Below are positions 32,561 to 42,709 of a stretch of 64,000 nt of DNA, in pieces; positions within the stretch are counted from its first letter, which is position 1; the number at the start of each line of letters is the position of its first letter. The notes under the pieces were generated by a model that did no database searches, was not told the DNA's origin, and was given only the letters and a program-made list of their open reading frames with translations. The position numbers and the translations under genes were made by a program. The stretch is from Doryteuthis pealeii (taxonomy: Eukaryota > Mollusca > Cephalopoda > Myopsida > Loliginidae), in NCBI GenBank assembly GCA_023376005.1, contig CM042150.1, positions 70,067,461 to 70,131,460 of the forward strand, in the 5' to 3' direction.

Positions 32561-35210
32561 TTAAAATCGTGGAGAGAGCATGTATATTTGAATTAGGGTC
32601 ATTTTGCCATCACGCAGCTGACCGTAAAGAGTTGCTTTTGGCAATCTAGCATTACTCATACGTACAACATGACCTGTCCAACGCATTTGAGCCGTTATGA
32701 TAAGAGTTTCAATGCTTGAGCATCCTGCCCTTGCAAGGACTTCTGTGTTAGGTGTGTTGGAATTCCACTTGATGTTAGAATGCGTCTCAAACATTCCTGA
32801 TGAAAAGTGTTCAAGAATTTTCAAATGTCTTCTAAACAATGTCCATGTTTCCGAGGAGTACAATAGAATACTCAACACGCAGGACCTATAAACATTCAAT
32901 TTTGTTTTATGGGTAATGTCGGTACTAGATCATAACCGTTTTTCGAGCGTTCCATAGGCCACAGATGCCTTCTTGATGCGCCGGTGAATCTCAGCATCCA
33001 AAGATCCATCACAAGTTAGTGTATTTTCCAAGTATGTGAAAGACTCAACAACATCCAGACAAGTACCATGAATGGCTATTGTTGGTTTGATATATGGTTC
33101 ACCTTTTACGGGGTGAACATTACTTTTGTCTTTGTCAAGCTTATTTTTAATCCAAAAGCAGAGCACGAGGCAGCAAAAAGGTTCACAATATCTTGAACAT
33201 CCTCCTCAGTGTGAGCCAGAAAGTCAACATCATCGGCATAAATCTGATAAGCGTATAGGATGTCTTTGATTTGAAGTTAAATCTTCTCAAGTAAAAACTC
33301 TTCCTGTGGTTCTAAATTCTAAGAGGATGCCTTTCTCACAATGTTGGGATGCATGAGATAATATTACAGAAAAGAATATTGAGAATAGTGTTGGGGCCAA
33401 GACATCTCCCTGCTTAACCCCGTTATCTATAGGTATTTCATCCGACAATCTACCACTCATGACAATTCTAGCTTTCATACCATTGTGCAACCGCTTGAGT
33501 ACATTCACAAATACCGGTGGGCACCCAACTTTACCCAACATAGTCCAAAGTGCATCCCTGTTGACTGTATCAAAAGCTTTCGTCAAATCGACAAGAACCT
33601 GATACAGGGGACCCGTTGCTCAATATACTTCTCTTGTACTTGCCTAGCCGAAAATATCATGTCGTTTGTTCCTCTGTCAGACCTAAAACCACTTTGTGAT
33701 TCAGGAATGACTACCGGGCAAATGTAAAAAAGCAATCGATTCAACAAGATTCTTGAGAGAACCTTGCTAACAGCACTCAGAAGTGTGATTCCACGCTAGT
33801 TATCACAACTACCTTTATCTCCTTTGCCCTTATATAAACACACCAAAACATCATCAACCCATTCATTTGGTAGAGGAGAACCATTCCAACATTGAGTTAG
33901 GAGATCAAACAGAGCAAGATTGACATTAAAACTGTTTAGCTTCAACAGTTCCACTAGAAGCCCATCCAAACCTGGCGCCCTACCAGAATTAATTTGTTTG
34001 ATAGCCATTTCAAATTCTGTAAAAGTTGGTAAATGGTCCATCTCATATTTGGTCTCCTGTTGAGGAAGACTCTGCAGAACGTCAGCACTGACTACTGAAG
34101 GGTTATTAAATAAATCCGAGAAGTGTTGTTGCCATCGTTGAAGGATTTTTTCGGGTTCTTTAATCAAGGTGATGTTGTCTTTTGACCTTAGCGGAGCAAT
34201 GGAAGAAGTTAATGGACCGAAAACTGTACGCATGAGGCTATAGAACAGTTTTAGGTCCTTTTTATTAAAGGCCTTCTGGATTTCAGAGGAGATATTAGAC
34301 CACATCTCATTTTTCATCCTCCTTATTTCACGCTGTAATAGCTGCTTAAACTCACTATATTTCTTCAGGGTAGACAGTCTGAGATATGACTTACTATGAA
34401 GTGTACTTATAAAATAAGTTCTTTTCTTTTCAAGTAATTGACTTATGGCAACTACATTGTCATCAAACCAGTCTTGATGTTTCCTGACTCTGAAACCAAG
34501 AACAGCTGCACCAGTGAAATAAACTTGGTCTCTAAAGTTATCCCATGTGCCATTAAACTCCAGACTGTCAAGATGTTTAATCAGTCTTTCTTTCACTTCC
34601 ATTTGCTTGACCTTGTTTAAATCTAGGCACCTTGGTGTTTTTACTCCAGGCATGCGAGTCTTTTTTCGAACACGGAGTTTAAATTTACCTCGCACTAAAC
34701 TGTGATCTGTGTCGCACTCTACACTACGCATAACACGCACATTACAGACATCACTAATATCACGGCGACGAGTTATGATGAAATCAATCATATGGCCATG
34801 TTTTGATCTTGGGTGGGTCCAAGTAATTTTATGGATAAGTTTTTGACGGAAAAGAGTATTACAAATGGTTAAATTGGGCTCAGAACAGAACTCAAGTAGT
34901 TTCAGTCCATTCAGATTTACCCCACCAATACCATAACGACCAAGTGCATTCCATATCTCAAAATTCCTGCCAACGCGTGCATTAAAAATCTCCGAGTATA
35001 ATCAACTTCTCCTCCTTTGGTGTAGAGACAATAGCAGTGGCTTACCAACCCAAAAGAGTTTATAGCCCGTTGATAGTTCTGTCAACTGATCTTCATCTGA
35101 CAATCGGGTTTCCGATAGAGCAGCAATATCAATCTGTAATCTCTGAACTTCCTTTGTCACAAGTGCTGTTCTTCTTTCCGGGCGATCTGAATAATTACGG
35201 TCTAACAAAG
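32561..35210 (-). mobile_element. LINE-B (segment copy 2), AP-endonuclease LINE
   Basis: Minus strand. The N-terminal part near 35210-34800 reads like an exonuclease-endonuclease-phosphatase end (ERRTALVTKEVQRLQIDIAA, ALSETR, later NLNGLKLLEFC, IDFIITRRRDISDVC, VECDTDHSLVRGKFKL). A 331-codon frame at 34791-33796 continues through a linker (HQDWFDDNVVAISQLLEKKR) to RT (GRAPGLDGLLVELLKLNS, VLVCLYKGKGDKG). RT goes on with FDTVNRDALWTML, GVKQGDVLAPTLFSIFF and YADD near 33235. The C-terminus has RWTGHVVRMSNARLPKATL. A stop lies at 33796 and frames change downstream, so it is inactive. The family is common in invertebrates; I do not assign a clade. Confidence 0.9.
33796..34791 (-). pseudogene. LINE-B ORF2 fragment, 331 codons
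   Basis: The longest open frame in the window. It covers the end of the AP endonuclease, a basic linker, and RT blocks 0 to 2. It ends at a stop right after KGKGDKGSCDN, where related RTs continue into the RGITLLS block, which is present next in frame after the stop. Start ATG is internal, since the endonuclease continues upstream across a frameshift. Confidence 0.85.
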
Positions 35211-35419
35211 TTAATATACACATATACATACATACATACACCCATACATATATACACATACATATATATATATGCATATATATATATATATATATATATT
35301 CCATGAAAAGATAATAATCATAATAAAAGAAAAGAAATTTTATAATCCTAATAATAGTAACAGTAGTAAAAAACAATAATATAAATAAGGAATAAAGAAT
35401 AAAGATAAGAACTAGGGGC

Positions 35420-36116
35420 TACTATTGGATATTGGGGATTTAATAACGTTATATCTGGAATTTCACTTTGTGTCTGAACTTGGCTATCAGTTCATTACGT
35501 TTGTTCAGTAGTTTTCTAGAGTTCTTAAGCAATATCATCTCTATTTTTTCCTATATGCAAAGTGGGCATTTACCTTTGAAATTTGTGGCCGAGTTAGAGG
35601 TTCGGACTATTTTCCATTTAACCACCGGATCGTTGTTGGAGTTCTGAATGGACCAGTAATGCTTGGAGAATTCCGTTTGGTTAGATAATGCGGGGTTGTT
35701 GAAGGAATGCCTGTGGGTGTAGTACCTTTGTTTAAAGGGTCCCGCAGTAATTCTGAGGTAGTGCATGGTGTTTCCCGGATCGTTTCTAGCTGATATTTGG
35801 GCTTCATATACTATGTTGCTTCCTAGACAGTTTCTATCTAAGGGGCATAGTTGAGTGTATCTAACGTGGCATTTCCCTGTGTTCAGGTTGCTGTCTCTAG
35901 TTATGATGCTATTTAAATTTGTATTGGTGTTCTCCTCTGTATTTACTTTCTTGTGATATTCATTCAATACCTTTCTGCTGTGGGCATTAATTATTCCACT
36001 CATATTGGGAGTACATGAGTAGCTAATTTTTAGGGTGTTTTTACTTAATATTTTGGTTAATGGGTTGTTTTGGTTAAAGTGTTTATTTATTAAATTCAAG
36101 AAATTTCTATCTATGC

Positions 36117-36154
<38 letters not shown>

Positions 36155-36198
36155 AAGTTGTAAACAAGGTATGTTTGGAATGGCTTTTTTGCCGACAA
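35420..36198 (-). pseudogene. Penelope-like element: RT end and GIY-YIG endonuclease
   Basis: A 215-codon frame begins in a (TA)n-encoded YI run. It then shows the region after Penelope RT (LTKILSKNTLKISYSCTPNM), a linker, and the endonuclease: a Cys motif (CHVRYTQLCPLDRNCLGSN), IVYEAQIS, YLRITAGPFKQRYYTHRHSF and LSNQTEFSKHYW. The family has Y-(I/V)G-x(4)-G-x(n)-R; here the Gly is replaced at YLRI but the Arg is kept. A stop after KGKCPLCI cuts off the usual tail, which continues in frame (EKIEMILLKNSRKLLNKRNE). The RT catalytic part is missing (5' truncation). The microsatellite sits inside the frame. Confidence 0.85.
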
Positions 36199-36319
36199 TT
36201 TTTTGGAGAATATGTGCTTAATTGGAGTCGTACCTAATTTTGAAAATTAATTAATTAATAATGAATTAGGCGGGAATGCCTATTTAAATGTATGGCTAAA
36301 CAAATCGAGAAAAATCAAT

Positions 36320-36361
36320 CTCTGTATGTACATTTCGGCCTATTAGGCCTCATCAGCAGAG
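36320..36361 (-). ncRNA. Complete type I hammerhead ribozyme
   Basis: Minus strand, 5' to 3': stem I CUCUG, core CUGAUGA, stem II GGCCU/AGGCC with loop AAU, core GAAA, stem III AUG/CAU with a 2-nt turn, cleavage triplet AUA, stem I' CAGAG. All conserved core bases (C3 to A9, G12 to A14, A15.1-U16.1) are present, and all stems pair. Cleavage is predicted after A in AUA at 36325. Same strand and 5' of the Penelope ORF at 36198, where ribozymes of Penelope-type terminal repeats are known to sit. Confidence 0.9.
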
Positions 36362-36369
36362 CTATAGAT

Positions 36370-36460
36370 AGGAAGGCCGCCCTGTGCGTGATTTGAAACC
36401 GGACTGCCAAGCTGACAGGCCGATACCATAACCGCTACACCAAATGGACTTCTTAGATTT
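36370..36460 (-). other. tRNA-Asp-like sequence
   Basis: Minus strand: 'tggtgtagcggttatggtat' matches the D-arm and A box of Asp tRNA, 'cctgtcagc' fits the GUC anticodon loop, and 'ggtttcaaatcac' is a degenerate B box. The acceptor stem does not close, so this is a tRNA-derived head rather than a tRNA gene. Confidence 0.65.
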
Positions 36461-36589
36461 TACGATTTGTTTAGAGTAGGTTAATATTCCTCTTCTAGTG
36501 ACTTTTATTACACGACGATATGATATCGTCGTGTAATAAAGTCACTAGAAGAGGAATATTAACCTACTCTAAACAAATCGTAAAATCTA

Positions 36590-36670
36590 AGAAGTCCATT
36601 TGGTGTAGCGGTTATGGTATCGGCCTGTCAGCTTGGCAGTCCGGTTTCAAATCACGCACAGGGCGGCCTT
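36590..36670 (+). other. tRNA-Asp-like sequence, opposite arm
   Basis: Mirror copy of 36370-36460 on the plus strand, lying directly 5' of the ribozyme at 36682. Confidence 0.65.
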
Positions 36671-36681
36671 CCTATCTATAG

Positions 36682-36723
36682 CTCTGCTGATGAGGCCTAA
36701 TAGGCCGAAATGTACATACAGAG
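36682..36723 (+). ncRNA. Complete type I hammerhead ribozyme, opposite arm
   Basis: Stem I CTCTG 36682-36686, core CTGATGA 36687-36693, stem II 36694-36706, GAAA 36707-36710, stem III and AUA 36711-36718, stem I' CAGAG 36719-36723. Identical to the left-arm copy. Confidence 0.9.
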
Positions 36724-36837
36724 ATTGATTTTTCTCGATTTGTTTAGCCATACATTTAAATAGGCATTCCCGCCTAATTCATTATTAATTAATTAATTTT
36801 CAAAATTAGGTACGACTCCAATTAAGCACATATTCTC

Positions 36838-36904
<67 letters not shown>

Positions 36905-37000
36905 GGGGGAGATAGAGAGAGAGAGAGATAGAGAGAGAGATAGAGAGATAGAAACAGACAGACAGACAGAGATATAGACAGAGACAGAAGGGAGACAGAC
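36838..37000. repeat. Compound microsatellite A(n)(TA)n(GA)n(CAGA)n
   Basis: Poly-A of about 17, TA of about 22 units, then imperfect GA, GATA and CAGA units. Confidence 0.93.
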
Positions 37001-37009
37001 AGACAGAAG

Positions 37010-37855
37010 CCGAACAATTTTAGGCTTTATTTATTCAAAGCCCGGGCAGTTTACCGAAACTTTTCTTGTTTTTCAATGATATCTGCATTGGAAAAATAAG
37101 GTCCTAAACTGTTCGCCTACTGATTACCCTGTCGCACAATTTATCTGGAATTTCAATAATCAATATCCGATGTAATTTTGATTAATCTTTATTTCTTTCT
37201 TTCTTTTTTTTTTTTTTTTTTTTCTTGTTAATTTATGAATTTAGTATGTATGAAAACTATTGAATAAGCAGATAATTTAACCTTGAATATATACAACTTG
37301 TTAGTGTATTTCTTATTCTGGCTCCAGCAGTTATGAATGATTATACCGCGAGAACAGATGTTTGTTATGTGATGTACATTTAGCCTGTCATTTCAACAAA
37401 ACGGAAAAACTGTCATGAATCATTTTCAGAATAAGTTAAAAATTACATATATCGATGTCTTGGAATCAAAAATATTGTTTTAAACTTAATCAAATAAATT
37501 TTATGGAAATAGAAAGACACTTAAAATTAAAAATAAATTGTGATTTATGTCATTTTGTAGGAGAGCATAGATTTCTACACTGCAACAGCTATACTACCAA
37601 TTTACTTATTATTATTTGGTATCTCACAAAATAGGATTAATTCTAATTTGTTTTTTGTATTTCTATGAACTTTATTAGATTGAATTTGCTATTTATTATC
37701 GAAAACCTTTCTTGGTTCAAGACATTATTAAATGATGACAGAATAAAATTATTTCCTTAGCAGAATGACATACCAACATAATAGGAGTAAATAGGGAATT
37801 AAATTAAACAAGTATGTACAAAAATACGATATATTCCGAAAGATTAGTTTTTTAT
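37010..37855. other. AT-rich intronic stretch without recognised element
   Basis: Nothing that I can name apart from a poly-T run near 37205. Confidence 0.4.
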
Positions 37856-37859
37856 GGTG

Positions 37860-37906
37860 GTGTCGACGTTATAACGTTTCGGTTTGCGCAAATTTCATCA
37901 GGACAC
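37860..37906 (-). ncRNA. Complete type I hammerhead ribozyme, distinct sequence
   Basis: Minus strand, 5' to 3': stem I GUGUC, core CUGAUGA, stem II UUUG/CAAA, core GAAA, stem III ACGUU/AACGU with loop AU, cleavage triplet GUC, stem I' GACAC. All core positions are conserved and stems I, II and III are fully paired. The stems differ in sequence from the 36.3-kb ribozyme, so fold, not ancestry alone, is preserved. No ORF is attached. The flanks are AT-rich. Confidence 0.9.
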
Positions 37907-38298
37907 GTGGTGAAATCTCATCGACATCGCCATCAAGAATAAACCCATTTTGGAATACTTCCTGTTTTTCTTTTTTTTTCTATTTTTCTACATACTCAAT
38001 AAGATAAACGACCGTTCTCTGCTCTTACTGACAATAGATGAAAAAGAACCTTTGGGTTTGCTTTCTATTGATAAATCCAGAGAAATAAGTAACATCAATC
38101 CAGCGTCACACCACGAGAGAATAAAGTGAAAACTAAAGTTTGCGTCTCTATTAAAAAAAACAATGTACTTATACGGAAAGGTTGCCATGTTTATAAGGAT
38201 TAAAAGAAGAATCTGGAAGATAGGATCTCGAAAAAAAGAGTGGGTGTAAAGAAAGAGCAAGATGAAAAGGAAGGAAAGCAAATAACACACACACACAG

Positions 38299-38300
<2 letters not shown>

Positions 38301-38356
<56 letters not shown>
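38301..38356. repeat. (CT)n microsatellite
   Basis: About 28 CT units, followed by (CA)n. A (TA)n tract lies at 38483-38521. Confidence 0.95.
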
Positions 38357-38479
38357 AACACACACACACACACACAAATACAATACGAGTATATTTAAAT
38401 ATATGGACATATATAAATAACTACACAGATAAACACATATATATATATTCAGACAAACACACACATACACACACACACA

Positions 38480-38524
<45 letters not shown>

Positions 38525-38528
38525 AAAC

Positions 38529-39035
38529 ATGACACACGACTCCATTAAATTTGACCATGAAAAATCAAAAGAAGCAATAGCATTCCTAGATATTCTAATA
38601 TATATAGACGAAAACAGACAACTTCAAACCACGCAAATCAAACAAGCCACTTTTGACCCAATTAAAAATCTAAAGGTCATGCGCAAAGTACCGAGATACA
38701 TACACACACTCACATTCACACACATATATGTATGCATACACATACATTTATGTGTATACATATATGGTCATATATACAACTCCCAAGAACCCTCCCTCAC
38801 ATATATAAGAGCATTCAAAAAATAACCCACCTCAAAGAGGTTTTTCACGAAACAGATGGACTTGCTACTACTAACACACTCTTCTACCCGGATTTTAATA
38901 GCATGTCAAGCCCTAAAAAATATTCCAATTTTTGTAGTTCTTCCATAATGCTCCCTTTCAAAAAATCTAAAAACGATTTCTTCAAATAAGAAATTTTCTC
39001 CTGACCATGACCTAAGGTCGAAACTAGTTGAGAAT
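38529..39035 (+). pseudogene. Penelope-like RT fragment with ribozyme-like end
   Basis: The plus frame from 38529 reads IKFDHEKSKEAIAFLDILIY then IDENRQLQTTQIKQATFDP, the Penelope RT block around FLDV..Y.....LQT. It is interrupted by a (CA/TA) microsatellite, then resumes with KRFFTKQMD-like words. At 38993-39030 there is a degenerate hammerhead: stem I TTCTC/GAGAA, stem II GACC/GGTC and GAAA are kept, but the core reads CTGACCA instead of CTGANGA, so it should not cleave. Confidence 0.7.
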
Positions 39036-39089
39036 AAATAACATATAAAAAATATTCCTGTTTGTCTTCTTACTTTTTGTTCATACTAT

Positions 39090-39123
39090 CTATCTATCTA
39101 TCTATCTATCTATATATATATTA

Positions 39124-39162
<39 letters not shown>
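39090..39162. repeat. (TATC)n(TA)n microsatellite
   Basis: TATC units then TA units. A further (TA)n tract lies at 39550-39591. Confidence 0.93.
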
Positions 39163-39163
<1 letters not shown>

Positions 39164-39545
39164 TGATTGCCACTTCTTTACAGAAGAAAGCCATTTCTAC
39201 AAGTAGTTCGGTTGCGAACATGCAGATGGTTCAGAAGTCCAGTTTTGCTTTTACACGCCCTATCGCACAAATGATACGTGAGACCTCCAGCTTTCGCTTA
39301 TGCACACACATGTTTTTCGAAAGATTGGATGTCATCGGGGGACCGTGCGTGGCCGAGAAGATTGGCCCTCGATAGGCAAGTCCTGCCACAAGCACTACAT
39401 ATATGGACAGGCTTAAATATAGGAAATGTGTCAAGGGCGTCCGACATGTGCTGCTACGGTAGAGCTCGTTTCAGGATAGAGTGCTCGAACCACCTTGCTT
39501 CAAACCTCCAACAGACGCAATAAACAAGTCTCCTCCAAAGAAAAC
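39163..39545. other. Unassigned segment with coding-like composition
   Basis: About 380 bp of balanced composition lies between two TA microsatellites. Open frames of 60-80 codons exist on both strands, but I recognise none. It may be an unknown repeat. Confidence 0.25.
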
Positions 39546-39550
39546 GATTC

Positions 39551-39595
<45 letters not shown>

Positions 39596-39664
39596 CACAC
39601 ACAATGTATTCCTTGCACAATATACTTTATGCTGACGATGAAAATGAGACGTTCGCAAGAATTA

Positions 39665-41135
39665 CCATTATTATTATTATCGAGTTTTTCACGTCTGTCG
39701 TAGCCGGTGGTTCACTGGAGGCTGAGTCACCTCAGGTCCACCGGACTTTTCTGAGTATTCTAGCCGATTTTAATAGTAGTGTAGTTTGGATTGTCACTAT
39801 TCTTCCTCTAATTTCCAATTCAGCCAAATTCTTTTCCAGAGCTTTTGGGACTGTTCCAAGGGCACACATTACAATCGATATGACTTTCACCTTACTGTTC
39901 CACAGTTTTCTCGGTTCTCTGGCAAGGTCCAAGTATTTGTCTATCTTTTCACTCTCTTTCACTTTCACTCAGTGGTCGGCCGGGACGCCAAAATCCACGA
40001 GATGGCAGGTTCTCTTCTTCTTGTCGATCAATACTAGGTCCGGTCTCCTGGCCGGGATTAGGTGACCCGTCTGTACCTCAGAGTCCCAGAGAATTTTATG
40101 CGTCTCATTCTCTATCATAGGTTCAGGCTTGTGCGTATATGATTTAGTTGTATGATGAAAATAAAATTTGTAGCTCAATTCCCTTTCACGCCTAAACGTG
40201 CCTAGTTTTGTACTCTTTTTGTGGTAGTTTACTGCATTCGCTTATTATATGATTAACCGTTTCGTATCTGTCTCCACATATTATGCGTTTGTTATTCTAC
40301 TGTGTCTTATCTATTTTTGTCTCTATATAGTTTGTTCTTATGGCATTGTCTTGTGCTGCGATTAAAAGAGATTGTTTCTCTCTTGAGGTTTCCTTTTCTT
40401 AGCCATGTCCATGTCTTCTGATGTGATATCTCTTGAGTTTGACACTTGAAGTACCCATGTAGTTGTTTTTCTTCCCATTTCTGTTTTTTAGTTTTTGATG
40501 TATTTTTGCTTGTTAATATGTTGTAATTGCATTTCCTAGCTGATGCAATTAATTGTTCCTTACTTTTATTAATGTATTCATCAAGTGCTTGGATTGTCGT
40601 ATCTACACTATCTTCAATATTGGACAGACCTCCCCCCCTTCTTTTCTTGGCACATATAGTCTAACTATGTCGTCTCTTATGTGTAATGCTTTGTGCATGG
40701 TCATCAGTTCCCTTGTCTTGTGGTCTATCTGCCGTGGCTCTTCAGGAATGGTCTTGAGTATCTTACGAGAGGAACAGCCCATGTGTTTATTCCCTTGATA
40801 AGGTTTCTGCTACACAGCTTGGTTTCTACGAGCTTTCTTGTTCTTCTGAGGTATTCCTTTCTTACTTTTTCTTTCATTTCTGTTTATTTGATTATATCCG
40901 CTTCTAATATTCCCAGATATCCATAGTTCTCTTTTTCCTCAAATGTTCTAATTTCTTCTCGATTCGGTAGTTCTATTTCCTTCGCCGTTTCATTTTTTTT
41001 CCTTTCTTCATCACTAACATGGTGCACTTGTCGATGCCGAACTCCATCCCTATATATTGGCTGTATATTCTTATAGTTGGGTTAACTGTTTCTAATTATT
41101 GTTCATTTTGGCAAAATCCTGATGTCTTCCATGTA
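39665..41135 (-). mobile_element. LINE-A copy, minus strand
   Basis: From the ATT tail at 39665 leftward-reading words are SARILRKVRWT, LAELEIRGRIVTIQT, VISIVMCALGTVPKALEK, KESEKIDKYLDLAREPRK, KRTCHLVDFGVPADHKV and RRPDLVLIDKKKRTC with ETHKILWDSEVQTGHLIPA. Further 5' (40200-41130) degraded matches continue through the CCHC and post-RT region up to an RT remnant near 41100. The endonuclease part from 40178 to 39732 is well preserved. Confidence 0.85.
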
Positions 41136-41142
41136 CATAAGA

Positions 41143-41144
41143 TG

Positions 41145-41204
<60 letters not shown>
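41143..41204. repeat. (ATT)n microsatellite, LINE-A tail
   Basis: About 21 ATT units directly at the 3' end of the next minus-strand LINE-A copy (41210 onward). Confidence 0.93.
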
Positions 41205-41205
<1 letters not shown>

Positions 41206-41209
41206 TCGA

Positions 41210-42390
41210 CTTAGGTGGTGATCTTTCACTGGAATTTGAGTGACAGTAAGTTTCATCAGGTCTCCAGGACTCTTCTAAATATTCTAGCCGATCTCAACAA
41301 CGGTGTTGGCTTCACGATCTCGATTCATCCTCTAATTTTCAATGCATTCAGTCTCCTTTCCAAACTCTTGGGAACCGTTCAAAGGTCAATTTGGTATCAC
41401 CATTACCCTCATGTTTCACTTTTTTTGGTATTCTTTCATTTTTACTCTGTGATCTGCCGGAACGGCGAAATCCACTTGATAATAGGATCTTTGCTTCTTG
41501 TTAATTAGCACTAGTCTGGTCTTCTGTCTGTGATTGGCTGATCCGTTTGTATATCAAAATCCCAGTATGATTGTCCCAACCCAATTGTTCTTATGACAAG
41601 TCTCAACCCTTTTTATCATATGTGCTACAAGGTGGTGGCTGACAATTTTAATATTCTAGGAATGACGCTGAACTCTTTCTTTCACTTCTGGAGGGCTGGT
41701 GAATGTGGAGCACCCCTTGACCACCATTGCTCCCAGATTCACTCTGACCGGGAGTGGTAGTACATTTTAGGATCCCATTTATGGGTTAAATAGAAAATTT
41801 GTTTTTAAAAAGGCATTTTATACTAAACTATCGCTACGAATCTTTCAAAACTTGGTCGGTATTAAATGACCCACCGAGGTTTGATATGCAGTAAAATAAA
41901 AAAGATCCTTTCTTCAAACTGTTCTTCTACAAAAGTACGGCGCCAAAACTATAACTGCAAACAACCTACAGTCAAAATCAAGAAAAATCTTTGAAAAAGA
42001 TATAACAATAAATTTGACCATCCCCCACAACCACCGCTTGGCATAAAATAACTCTGGGTAGGTTGACATGCCATTAAAATCAATCAATTAATCAATCAAT
42101 CAATCAAAATCCCAGAAAACTTTCTGACTCATTCTCAAAAACGGATTCTTGTTGATGCATATACAATTTAGTAATATAATCAAAGTTTAGTTCCTTGCTC
42201 AATCCCTGTTGAATCACTTTTCCCGCCCAGTTCATGTTTTGTCTTGTATTTTATTTGTGATAGTTCGCTACATTCGCTTATTATAGGATTAAGAGTTTTC
42301 TCTTTGTTTCCACACATGCTACACATGCTATTATGTTGCGTCTCATTTTCGCTTTGATATTATTGGTCTTTACGGCAATGTTTTGAACTG
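41210..42390 (-). mobile_element. LINE-A copy interrupted by retroposon D1
   Basis: Minus-strand LINE-A 3' sequence at 41565-41210, then retroposon D1 at 41566-42104, then LINE-A continuing 42390-42105. The 11-bp word CAAAATCCCAG belongs to the LINE and is present on both sides of D1 (41555-41565 and 42105-42115). Confidence 0.85.
41566..42104 (+). mobile_element. Retroposon D1, copy 2, with target duplication
   Basis: Plus strand. It is flanked by an 11-bp target duplication and ends in an (AATC)n tail at about 42080-42104. It is 5' truncated relative to the 59.5-60.06 kb copy. Length of duplication and tail show LINE-type target-primed insertion. Confidence 0.88.
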
Positions 42391-42391
42391 C

Positions 42392-42396
<5 letters not shown>

Positions 42397-42486
<90 letters not shown>
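42397..42486. repeat. (GTCT)n(CT)n microsatellite
   Basis: Six GTCT units then about 33 CT units. A (TG)n stretch follows at 42490-42510. Confidence 0.95.
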
Positions 42487-42489
<3 letters not shown>

Positions 42490-42565
42490 GTGTATGTGTG
42501 TGTGTGTGTGTTCTTTTTTTTTATTTTGAAGCTTGAACGATTTTTTTTTTAAATCATAAAAGTAC

Positions 42566-42702
42566 CTTTTTCTATCTTTTTTCGAGCCCCGTTTTTTGTG
42601 CTTGCAGACCCCTTTAGAGTTTTCTGTCATCTTTCTTGGGCACTTTTTGGTGCAAGCTTTACGTACTTTCACGTTCAGACAAGAGAAGCACTGATTGGGT
42701 CC
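42566..42702 (-). CDS. EGFR: EGFR exon: second furin-like Cys-rich region, 3' part
   Basis: Acceptor AATTCCAG, then GGA starts in phase 0, exactly as the previous exon ends. It encodes GPNQCFSCLNVKVRKACTKK then CPRKMTENSKGVCKHKK and a Lys/Arg-rich end. Joined to the previous exon, the boundary reads CTGS then GPNQCFSC, matching the CTG.GP..C..C word of EGFR family members. Donor GTACTT is weak. The exon ends two bases into a codon. EGFR normally continues with more Cys modules and a membrane span; this exon instead turns basic. Confidence 0.82.
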
Positions 42703-42709
42703 CTGGAAT

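Larger units (their letters stand above)
31225..35874. repeat. Segment copy 2 of the 4.6-kb tandem duplication
   Basis: Colinear with 26620-31224. This copy keeps a 331-codon LINE frame that is fragmented in copy 1. Its right end continues into unique Penelope sequence, so it is the copy attached to the correct right flank. Confidence 0.93.
36205..36838. repeat. Near-perfect 315-bp-arm palindrome, no spacer
   Basis: Centre at 36522. The left arm 36205-36521 is the reverse complement of 36523-36838 with one extra T near 36506. The outer left end runs into the Penelope ORF. The right outer end runs into poly-A and (TA)n. Each arm holds a tRNA-Asp-like sequence and a hammerhead ribozyme. Confidence 0.95.

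Noticed and set aside
41245..41270. Possible hammerhead (tcatcag word)
   Set aside because: It is part of the conserved LINE-A 3' coding end and lacks GAAA and stem II.
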